NCBI GenBank assembly: GCA_038231495.1
Contig: JBBRLG010000459.1
Coordinates: forward strand, 1 to 6,091
DNA length: 6,091 nucleotides
From: JBBRLG01 sp038231495
GTDB taxonomy: Bacteria > Planctomycetota > Planctomycetia > Gemmatales > Gemmataceae
Direction of reading: 5' to 3'
Below are positions 1 through 5,361 of the stretch, in pieces. Made by a program: the position numbers and the translations under genes. The notes beneath the pieces were generated by a model. The model did not search any database, was not told the DNA's origin, and saw nothing but the letters and a program-made list of their open reading frames with translations. Every line of letters starts with the position of its first letter. The stretch's first letter is position 1.

Positions 1-4
1 AGCG

Positions 5-18
5 AGCCGCTTGCGGCT
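5..18. repeat. Small GC palindrome at window start
   Basis: AGCCGC and GCGGCT flank a two-base TT centre, a perfect inverted repeat. It is followed by TAC, so the right arm reads GCGGCTAC; the same octamer and its complement occur in the hairpin at 4113-4156. This could be the end of a REP-like intergenic repeat or the terminator of a gene to the left of the window. Too little is visible to decide. Confidence 0.4.
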
Positions 19-38
19 ACGACCGACTGGTGCCTTGT

Positions 39-54
39 GAAAGAAAGAAAGAAA
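39..54. repeat. GAAA tetranucleotide microsatellite (4 units)
   Basis: Four perfect tandem GAAA units in the non-coding leader upstream of the SprT-like gene. They are followed directly by a GC-rich imperfect hairpin (GCGGCG at 55-60 with CGCCGC at 67-72). The tract is about 80 bases upstream of the start codon, so length changes there could at most affect transcription. No function is evident. I see no gene in 1-135. Confidence 0.6.
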
Positions 55-135
55 GCGGCGTCGAGCCGCCGCACTCCAAAGAGCGGCCCTTGATCCCGCA
101 CTAACGCCCGTTTTCGCGGATTCGGAGAGCGGGTC

Positions 136-762
136 ATGGACTTGAAGGAATTGGCAGACATCGCCGGCCGTGAAATGACGAAGCATGGCTTGCAGGGTTG
201 GACGTTCGCTTTGGCGGATGCGAAGCGACAGTTGGGCGTGTGCAAGTACCGGACGAAACGCATCGAGATTGCCGAGTATTACGCCCGGAACAGTCCGCCG
301 GAGGCCGTTCTCGACACGCTCCTGCACGAGATCGCCCACGCCATCGCCGGTCCGGCAGCCGGCCACGGCCCGGCCTGGAAAGCGGTAGCCTTTCGGTTGG
401 GTGCGACGCCGCGCGCGTGCGACACCTCGCACGCGACGGTCGTGATGCCCGGCGACTGGCAGGCGACGTGTCCGACCTGCTTGAATACCTATCACCGCTA
501 CAAGCGACCGGCGAGTTTGACCGGCTACCGGTGCCGGTGCGAAGCGCGTTCGCCCCTGATTTTTGAGTTTATGGGCGACCCCGCCCTCAAGCCCGTCGTG
601 CCGCTGACCGTCCAGGAAGCGGCCAATTGGCAAGCGAAGTGTACAGGCTGCCAAACCGTACATCTCCGATCGCGCCGGCCGAAAGCGGGCGTCTGGCTTT
701 GCAAATGCGCTCACCGTTGCGAACTCACCTGGCAGTTCCGGCGCAGGTGTGCCGACGGTTAG
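136..762 (+). CDS. SprT-like zinc metalloprotein with two C-terminal zinc ribbons
   Basis: A 208-aa protein with the SprT-like fold signature. The metalloprotease motif HEIAH lies at residues 64-68 and a third likely zinc ligand is H77 in GHGPAW, the arrangement seen in SprT/Spartan-type proteins. Two zinc ribbons follow: C112/C115 with C133/C135, and C169/C172 with C189/C191. Both have a CxxC, a basic linker of 16-17 residues, then CxC, so the second looks like a duplicate of the first. Family members include Spartan, which cleaves DNA-protein crosslinks, and bacterial SprT, whose substrate is poorly known. A DNA- or protein-associated cytosolic protease is a family-based inference. There is no signal peptide or membrane segment. 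The ATG at 136 is chosen because GGAG at 124-127 sits 8 bases upstream and the protease domain begins soon after. A kinase gene follows after 116 bases. Confidence 0.85.
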   Translation: MDLKELADIAGREMTKHGLQGWTFALADAKRQLGVCKYRTKRIEIAEYYARNSPPEAVLDTLLHEIAHAIAGPAAGHGPAWKAVAFRLGATPRACDTSHATVVMPGDWQATCPTCLNTYHRYKRPASLTGYRCRCEARSPLIFEFMGDPALKPVVPLTVQEAANWQAKCTGCQTVHLRSRRPKAGVWLCKCAHRCELTWQFRRRCADG

Positions 763-878
763 CTATTTGCGGAATGCGCTTTCATTGCACCCGCCCCCGC
801 CGCGCGGTCGATAGAGAATGGGGCGTGGTGTTCACCGCGCCAAACGCACGACCGTCCGCTCCAATCGCGACCCGACCC

Positions 879-1718
879 ATGCAGCCGAAACCGCTCATTC
901 CGGGCTACGAACTGCTCGAATACCTCGGCGGCGGCCCCCTGACCGCCGTGTACGCCGCGCGCGACGGCGTGGCCGACGCAGGCTGTGTCGTCAAGGTGGT
1001 GCGCGACACCGGGGACGACCCCGCTACCGCCGTCAAGCTGTTGCAGCGCGAAGCGCGTGCCGGTCTGAGCGTTCGGCACCCGCACCTGGTGCGCGTCCTC
1101 GACGCCCACGTTACCCGGCCGCCGTATTTTCTCGTGATGGAGTTGCTGCCCGGCGAATCGCTGCGGCGTCGGCTGCGGCGCGACTACCGCCTGACCGCCG
1201 CCGACGCCATCTGGATCGTCCGGCAAACGGCGGAGGCGTTGGCGGCGCTGCACCGGGCCGGCTTCATCCACGGCGACGTAAAGCCGGACAACCTGTTCTG
1301 CGTCGAAGCGGCCAACGTGACGCTGAATGACCTGGGTTTCACGCACCGGCCGGGCGAGAACGCGGCGTTCCTGCGTGCCGGCTACGTCCTGGGCACGGCA
1401 AACTATTTGGCCCCCGAGCTGTGCGACGCGGAACCGACCGAGGATTACCGCGCGGACCTGTTCGGCCTGGGGGTGACGCTGTTTGAATTGCTAACCGGCA
1501 ACCTGCCCTACCCGCAGGGATCGCTGAGCCAGACGCTGCGCAGGCACCGCTGCGACCCGCCAGCCGACGTGCGCCGCCACGCGCAGGGTTTGCCGACGGC
1601 GTTGATCGCGTTGGTCGAACGCCTGCTGGCGCACAAACCGGAGGACCGGCCCAAGGCGTCCTCGGTCGTGCAGCAGCTAATCAAACTGGAGATCGCGACG
1701 CTGCGCCGGTCGGCGTGA
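879..1718 (+). CDS. Ser/Thr protein kinase, catalytic domain only
   Basis: A 279-aa eukaryotic-like (Hanks-type) Ser/Thr kinase that is almost entirely catalytic domain. Visible motifs: glycine loop LGGGPLTAV (17-24, third glycine replaced), VAIK-type lysine K39, helix-C glutamate E58, catalytic loop HGDVKPDN (131-138, D133, K135, N138), DLG in place of DFG (151-153), APE (178-180), helix-F aspartate D193, and R257 in KPEDRP. All key catalytic residues are present, so activity is expected. HGD replaces HRD, so it lacks the usual RD arginine, which suggests it does not depend on activation-loop phosphorylation. No transmembrane helix or sensor domain is present, so it is probably soluble. The ATG at 879 is chosen because IPGYELLEYLG is a typical planctomycete kinase N-terminus. 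It lacks a clear ribosome site; in-frame ATG 774 and GTG 825/828 are alternatives that would add non-conserved residues. The substrate is unknown. Confidence 0.88.
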   Translation: MQPKPLIPGYELLEYLGGGPLTAVYAARDGVADAGCVVKVVRDTGDDPATAVKLLQREARAGLSVRHPHLVRVLDAHVTRPPYFLVMELLPGESLRRRLRRDYRLTAADAIWIVRQTAEALAALHRAGFIHGDVKPDNLFCVEAANVTLNDLGFTHRPGENAAFLRAGYVLGTANYLAPELCDAEPTEDYRADLFGLGVTLFELLTGNLPYPQGSLSQTLRRHRCDPPADVRRHAQGLPTALIALVERLLAHKPEDRPKASSVVQQLIKLEIATLRRSA

Positions 1719-1824
1719 GCGGCTTGCCTACATCTCGTTTCGACCGCCTGGTAGTGGCGAACGCAACCCTTCTGCCTAAAATCAAACCGGGCCAAGAAAA
1801 CCTTACTCCCCGGGATACGCACCC

Positions 1825-4107
1825 ATGAAGAAGACACCTCTGGCGCTGGCACTGGGACTGCTCGTCGTCCTCGCCCCGTGCCTCGCCGCCGACTGGCAGC
1901 CCGCGAAAGGGCCGCTGACGACGCCCTGGACCAAGGACGTCAAGGCCGACAAGCCGCTGCCGGAATACCCGCGGCCGCAGATGGTTCGCCCCGACTGGCA
2001 AAACCTTAACGGCGTCTGGCAGTTCGCCGCCGGCAACGCGGGTGACGAACCGCCGACCGGCAAGAAGCTCGACCAAGAAATCCTCGTGCCGTTCTGCGCC
2101 GAGTCGGCACTGTCGGGCGTCATGAAGCATTCCGAGCGCGTCTGGTATCGCCGCACGTTCACAGTGAAAAAAGAGTGGGCCGAGAAGCGCTTGTTGCTGC
2201 ACTTCGGCGCGGTCAACTGGGAGGCGACGGTTTACGTCAACGGTAAGAAGCTAGGCACTCACGAGGGCGGCTACGACGGCTTCAGTTACGACATCACCGA
2301 GGCGCTGAAAAAAGACGGCGACCAGGAGTTGATCGTCGGCGTCTGGAACCCGGTGGACAAGGGGACGCAGCCGCGCGGCAAGCAGGTGTTGAAGCCGGGC
2401 GGCATCTTCTACACGCCCTGCACCGGCATCTGGCAGACGGTGTGGCTGGAGCCGGTGTTCAAGGCCCACCTCATCGAGGGGCTGAAGATCGAGCCCGACG
2501 TCGATCACAGCAAGGTCCGTGTTACCGTGATCGGCCAGGCCAAGGGGGCCTATACGTTGGATCTCACCGTGACCTCCCCCAATCAACCTCCCCACGTTTT
2601 CGCCGCCTCGGGAAAGCTGGGTGTGCCGATTGAGGTGTCGCTGGACAAGCTCGTGCTCTGGTCGCCCGAACACCCGGAACTGTACGTCCTCTCCGTGGGG
2701 CTTGGGTCACTCGCCACCGAGGAGGAGGGCGACGGCGTGCGGAGCTACTTCGCCATGCGCAAAATCGAGGTCGGCAAGGACGACAAGGGCGTCACACGGA
2801 TATTGCTCAACGGCAAGCCGTACTTCCAAATGGGTCCACTCGATCAAGGCTTTTGGCCGGACGGCATCTACACCGCCCCGACCGACGAGGCGCTCAAGTA
2901 CGACATCGAAATCACGAAAAAGCTCGGCTTCAACATGATCCGCAAGCATGTGAAAGTCGAGCCGGAACGCTGGTATTACTGGTGCGACAAGCTTGGTATC
3001 CTCGTTTGGCAGGACATGCCGAGTGGCGACAAGTCCATTGGCGGCAACGACCCCGATCTCAAGCGTACGCCCGAATCGGCGAAGCAGTTCGAGCGGGAGT
3101 TGACGCGCATGATCGATGGCCGCGGCAACCATCCCTGCATCGTCATGTGGGTGCCGTTCAACGAGGGTTGGGGCCAGTACGACACCGCCCGCATCGTCGA
3201 GATGGTCAAGAAGCAGGACCCGACGCGGCTGGTCGATGGCGCCAGCGGCTGGGCCGACCGCAAGGGCGTCGGCGACGTTCACGACATCCACCACTACCCC
3301 ACCCCCGAATCGCCTGACCCGGAGGAAAAACGCGCGGCGGTGCTGGGCGAGTTCGGCGGCCTGGGCCTGGCCACCGAGGGCCACATGTGGACCAAGGAAA
3401 ACTGGGGCTATCAGGGCGTCGCCAACAAGGCCGACCTGACGAAGCGGTACGAAAAGTTCCTGCGCCGCGTCTACGAGCTGCGCGACAAACCCGGCATGAG
3501 TGCGGCCATCTATACGCAGACGACCGACGTGGAGACCGAAGCGAACGGCTTGTTGACCTACGACCGGGCCGTTATCAAGATAGACCTGGAGCGCGTCGCC
3601 GCCGCCAATCGGGGCGACTTCTCCAAGGTGCCGACGTACACCATCACCGAAGTCGTGCCCACTTCCAAGAAGGAAGGGATCGCCTGGAAGTACACCTTCG
3701 AGAAGCCCACCAAGGACTGGTTCCAGCCGGAATTCAAGGACGACGACTGGAAGGAAGGCAAGGGCGGCTTCGGCACCAAGGGCACGCCGGGCGCGGTCGT
3801 CCGCACGGAGTGGAAGACCGACGACATTTGGCTGCGGCGCGAGTTCACCCTGCCGCCGGGCAAGTACGGCGACCTGCAGCTGCTGCTGCACCACGACGAC
3901 GACGTGGAGGTCTACATCAACGGCGTCCTGGCCGCGAAGCTCCAGGGCTGGAAGAGCGATTACGAGGAGACGCCGATCAGTGCCGGCGTGTCTTGGAAGC
4001 GCGGCAAGAACGTCTTCGCCGTCCACTGCCACCAGTTCAAGGGCGGCCAGTACATTGACGTGGGCATTGTCGATGTGAAGGAGGAGAAACCAGGCGAGAA
4101 GAAGTAG
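1825..4107 (+). CDS. Exported glycoside hydrolase family 2 enzyme
   Basis: A 760-aa protein with a Sec signal peptide: MKK, then a hydrophobic core of about residues 6-17, with likely cleavage near A21/A22. It should act in the periplasm or outside. Domain order: GH2 sugar-binding jelly roll (about 45-210), Ig-like sandwich (about 215-315), and a TIM barrel (about 320-595) with the GH2 hallmarks RKH (373-375), WQDM (395-398) and WVPFNEGWG (442-450). E447 after N446 is the predicted acid/base, and E509 in LGEFGG the predicted nucleophile. An extra C-terminal beta-sandwich (about 605-750) contains 'VYINGVLA', resembling the N-terminal domain's 'VYVNGKKLG', so it is probably a second galactose-binding-like module. 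The family hydrolyses beta-galactosides, glucuronides or mannosides with retention; the exact substrate cannot be read here. The ATG at 1825 is set by the signal peptide; the ribosome site is weak. A TAAAAT at 1777-1782 is a poor -10 candidate without a -35. Confidence 0.92.
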   Translation: MKKTPLALALGLLVVLAPCLAADWQPAKGPLTTPWTKDVKADKPLPEYPRPQMVRPDWQNLNGVWQFAAGNAGDEPPTGKKLDQEILVPFCAESALSGVMKHSERVWYRRTFTVKKEWAEKRLLLHFGAVNWEATVYVNGKKLGTHEGGYDGFSYDITEALKKDGDQELIVGVWNPVDKGTQPRGKQVLKPGGIFYTPCTGIWQTVWLEPVFKAHLIEGLKIEPDVDHSKVRVTVIGQAKGAYTLDLTVTSPNQPPHVFAASGKLGVPIEVSLDKLVLWSPEHPELYVLSVGLGSLATEEEGDGVRSYFAMRKIEVGKDDKGVTRILLNGKPYFQMGPLDQGFWPDGIYTAPTDEALKYDIEITKKLGFNMIRKHVKVEPERWYYWCDKLGILVWQDMPSGDKSIGGNDPDLKRTPESAKQFERELTRMIDGRGNHPCIVMWVPFNEGWGQYDTARIVEMVKKQDPTRLVDGASGWADRKGVGDVHDIHHYPTPESPDPEEKRAAVLGEFGGLGLATEGHMWTKENWGYQGVANKADLTKRYEKFLRRVYELRDKPGMSAAIYTQTTDVETEANGLLTYDRAVIKIDLERVAAANRGDFSKVPTYTITEVVPTSKKEGIAWKYTFEKPTKDWFQPEFKDDDWKEGKGGFGTKGTPGAVVRTEWKTDDIWLRREFTLPPGKYGDLQLLLHHDDDVEVYINGVLAAKLQGWKSDYEETPISAGVSWKRGKNVFAVHCHQFKGGQYIDVGIVDVKEEKPGEKK

Positions 4108-4112
4108 GATGT

Positions 4113-4156
4113 CAAGCCAGGTAGCCGCATTCGCCAGAATGCGGCTACCTGGCTTG
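4113..4156. terminator. Perfect 20-bp stem hairpin after the GH2 gene
   Basis: Bases 4113-4132 are exactly complementary to 4137-4156 around a GCCA loop, six bases past the GH2 stop codon. It is well placed to end GH2 transcription, or to protect its 3' end. The tail (GGGACTTGTTGTTGG) is only moderately T-rich, so a classic intrinsic terminator is not certain. The stem is unusually long and perfect, and it shares GCGGCTAC with the palindrome at the window's left edge. A dispersed palindromic (REP-like) element is therefore a real alternative. Confidence 0.6.
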
Positions 4157-4468
4157 GGACTTGTTGTTGGACGGTCCTAACGGGTGGCGCGGTGCAGCAA
4201 GCCGTCAATTTCCAACCCGTCTGCCTGTGGCGCGAGCAGCCGCAGGGCTGGTGGGAGAAAGCGCCCGGCCTGATGGCGTTGTATCCGCTTTGCGCCCACG
4301 GTCAGGCGCCGGAGGAAGCAATCCGCCACGCGGCGCGATCCATCAAGACCCGCGTCAAGGATACGGTGGTGCGGGCCGATCTACTGACGACGCTGGGCGT
4401 ATTTGGTAGACTGGTGTATCGCGAAGGGGAGGCCATGGACCTGATCGGGAGTGAGTTTATGCGCGAAT

Positions 4469-4476
4469 CCAAGTTT
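4469..4476. repeat. Left copy of 8-bp target site duplication (CCAAGTTT)
   Basis: CCAAGTTT immediately precedes the left terminal inverted repeat of the element and is repeated exactly at 4613-4620. In the coding frame it covers the end of Ser-Lys-Phe, which the paralogue at 4840-5142 has as Ser-Pro-Phe at the same point, so it is original host sequence. Confidence 0.92.
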
Positions 4477-4499
4477 GTAACCGTTCACCGCCAATTGCT

Positions 4500-4520
4500 C
4501 CCCCCCTTATGAAGGGGGGG
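4500..4520. repeat. Left C7/G7 subterminal hairpin of the MITE
   Basis: CCCCCCCTT, loop ATG, AAGGGGGGG: a perfect 9-bp stem. The loop supplies part of the in-frame TGA (4510-4512) that ends the 5' half of the host gene. A second G7 run follows at 4523-4529, giving closely spaced guanine tracts on the + strand. Confidence 0.85.
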
Positions 4521-4578
4521 TAGGGGGGGTTAAGCTCGGTTGAGGTACTGCGTCCTGGCTTCAACTCCACCCCCCCTG

Positions 4579-4599
4579 CCCCCCCTTCGTAAGGGGGGG
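4579..4599. repeat. Right C7/G7 subterminal hairpin of the MITE
   Basis: CCCCCCCTT, loop CGT, AAGGGGGGG: a perfect 9-bp stem and the mirror partner of the hairpin at 4500-4520, differing only in the loop. A further C7 run at 4570-4576 mirrors the G7 run at 4523-4529. Confidence 0.85.
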
Positions 4600-4612
4600 A
4601 GTGAACGGTTAC

Positions 4613-4620
4613 CCAAGTTT
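4613..4620. repeat. Right copy of 8-bp target site duplication (CCAAGTTT)
   Basis: Exact copy of 4469-4476 directly after the right terminal inverted repeat. The host coding frame resumes here in phase (Pro-Lys-Phe, then Phe-Asp-Glu-Ile-Ile). Confidence 0.92.
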
Positions 4621-4839
4621 TTCGATGAGATTATCGCTTTGGGGATGGTCGAGAAAGGCCGTAAACACGTACTACGAGCGCTGGCACTCCGCTTCGGTCC
4701 CGAAGCCGCCGCGGAATTCACGGAAGCGCTCAACGCCATTACCGATGATGACAAGCTCGATGAATTGCTGGACTTGGCCATCAAGGCCCGCGGCATCAAC
4801 TCGTTCCGCCGCGCTTTTACTTCCGCAATCGGGTGACGT

Positions 4840-5142
4840 ATGAAAGCAAACGCTGAACAGCGACACGACCGTGAACTCTTGATCGTCGCACTCGCGAGGC
4901 AAGTTTTGCACGATTCGCCGTTTTACGATGAAATCGTCGCTCTTGGCCGCATCGAGGCTGGACGCGAGGACCTGCTGCAAATCCTGGAGGCTCGCTTCGG
5001 TCCAGACGTGGCGGCGGAGTTTGCCGAGACGGTGAACGCTATCAAGTCCGAAGAAAAGCTCTCGGAGTTGCATCGGCTGGCACTCAAGAAGCGTACCGTC
5101 AACTCGTTTCGCCGGGCGTTCATGTTTTGCCGGCGGGATTGA
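4840..5142 (+). CDS. Stand-alone Rpn C-terminal (DUF4351-like) module protein
   Basis: A 100-aa soluble protein beginning three bases after the stop of the pseudogene, a spacing that suggests translational coupling in the intact ancestor. Residues about 27-95 (SPFYDEIVALG to NSFRRAF) align without gaps to the C-terminal module of the pseudogene, 40 of 69 identical by hand count; the first 26 or so residues do not align clearly. It lacks the nuclease core and the middle segment, so it cannot be a nuclease itself. The frame is intact despite clear divergence from its neighbour, which argues for selection or at least recent function. Small C-terminal proteins made from within enterobacterial rpn genes act as antitoxins to the full-length protein. 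A similar inhibitory or oligomerising role is possible but is inference only. No strong ribosome site precedes ATG 4840. Confidence 0.7.
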   Translation: MKANAEQRHDRELLIVALARQVLHDSPFYDEIVALGRIEAGREDLLQILEARFGPDVAAEFAETVNAIKSEEKLSELHRLALKKRTVNSFRRAFMFCRRD

Positions 5143-5215
5143 CGTGAATCTACCGTGATTGTCACACGCAACTTTGGCGTCGGCTGACGGCGGCCCGCAC
5201 GCAATGACACCACAG

Positions 5216-5233
5216 CACCGTTACCAAACGGTG
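5216..5233. terminator. Weak hairpin downstream of the Rpn-module gene
   Basis: CACCGTT (5216-5222) and AACGGTG (5227-5233) form a perfect 7-bp stem with an ACCA loop, 74 bases after the stop codon, followed by ATTTG. It is a candidate terminator, but stem G+C and the T-tract are modest. The rest of 5143-5361 holds no gene I can support. Confidence 0.35.
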
Positions 5234-5319
5234 ATTTGACGTGCGGCTAAGCGACAAAGCGCGTTGTACCGATTTGCCGGCGGCGATCTGTCCGGCGTGC
5301 GCGAATGAAGAGCGTCGGT

Positions 5320-5325
5320 TATAAT
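5320..5325 (+). promoter_or_regulatory. TATAAT -10 box upstream of DUF4058 gene
   Basis: A consensus TATAAT lies 36 bases before the DUF4058 start codon, an unusual AT-rich hexamer in this G+C-rich gap. It would place transcription start near 5332 and give a leader of about 30 bases. No convincing -35 hexamer is seen 16-18 bases upstream, and there is no extended TG, so it is a candidate only. Confidence 0.4.
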
Positions 5326-5347
5326 CGTTGCGAGCTTAGGCCGTCGC

Positions 5348-5351
5348 GGAG
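5348..5351 (+). promoter_or_regulatory. GGAG ribosome binding site for DUF4058 gene
   Basis: GGAG ends 10 bases before ATG 5362 and supports that start over upstream in-frame codons (the frame is open from 5305). Confidence 0.5.
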
Positions 5352-5361
5352 CAGCAATCCT

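Larger units (their letters stand above)
4477..4612. mobile_element. 136-bp MITE with 12-bp terminal inverted repeats
   Basis: The ends are GTAACCGTTCAC (4477-4488) and its exact complement (4601-4612), flanked by the exact 8-bp duplication CCAAGTTT. Inside, 4499-4529 and 4570-4600 form a second 31-bp inverted repeat with two mismatches. Each of these arms contains its own perfect hairpin (4500-4520 and 4579-4599: C7TT, 3-base loop, AAG7). The left arm carries ten extra bases (4489-4498) absent on the right. The centre is about 40 bases of unique sequence. There is no room for a transposase, so it must be mobilised in trans. Ends starting GTAA with an 8-bp duplication are what is known for IS66-family elements, so an IS66-type transposase is the best guess. 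Confidence 0.88.
4192..4836 (+). pseudogene. Rpn-family/DUF4351-like gene, 5'-truncated and split by a MITE
   Basis: The remnant resembles the middle and C-terminal part of planctomycete Rpn-type (PD-(D/E)XK, putative transposase) proteins. The segment with VCLWREQP and PGLMALYPL is followed by RADLLTTLGVFGRLVY and a C-terminal helical module ending NSFRRAF, similar to DUF4351. The N-terminal nuclease core is missing: only 84 bases separate it from the GH2 stop, and the upstream in-frame codons do not look like the family. The reading frame (from GTG 4192) is broken by the element at 4477-4612, which adds in-frame TGA 4510-4512 and TAA 4531-4533. The 3' half is again open from TTG 4540 to the stop at 4836. 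Removing one target copy plus the element (144 bases, 48 codons) restores SKF-FDEIIALG in one frame, matching the downstream paralogue. The remaining halves are probably non-functional, although the 3' half could still make a small C-terminal protein. Confidence 0.8.

Noticed and set aside
627..878. 84-residue N-terminal extension of the kinase frame overlapping the SprT-like gene
   Set aside because: The extension is Arg/Pro-rich and unlike a kinase N-terminus, and it overlaps a gene with its own strong motifs. ATG 879 gives the expected domain start.
1754..1782. Promoter before the GH2 gene (TAAAAT at 1777-1782)
   Set aside because: No -35 hexamer at the right spacing and no extended -10; too weak to list as a feature of its own.
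1825..1890. Lipoprotein signal on the GH2 enzyme (Cys at residue 19)
   Set aside because: The residue before the cysteine is proline (LAPC), which does not fit a lipobox. The segment reads better as an ordinary Sec signal peptide.
2707..4032. 441-codon open frame on the minus strand inside the GH2 gene
   Set aside because: It is antisense to a strongly supported GH2 gene, has low-complexity Val/Leu/Arg-rich composition and no family motif. Long antisense frames are expected in G+C-rich coding DNA.
4500..4600. CRISPR-like or tandem repeat array suggested by the repeated C/G runs
   Set aside because: The runs form inverted, not direct, repeats with no spacer periodicity, and the flanking 12-bp ends and 8-bp duplication show a single transposable element.
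5216..5233. Second, solo end of the MITE (ACCGTT/AACGGT resembles its terminal repeat)
   Set aside because: Only six bases are shared, in a small hairpin, with no GTAA end and no flanking duplication; treated as a weak terminator or chance.
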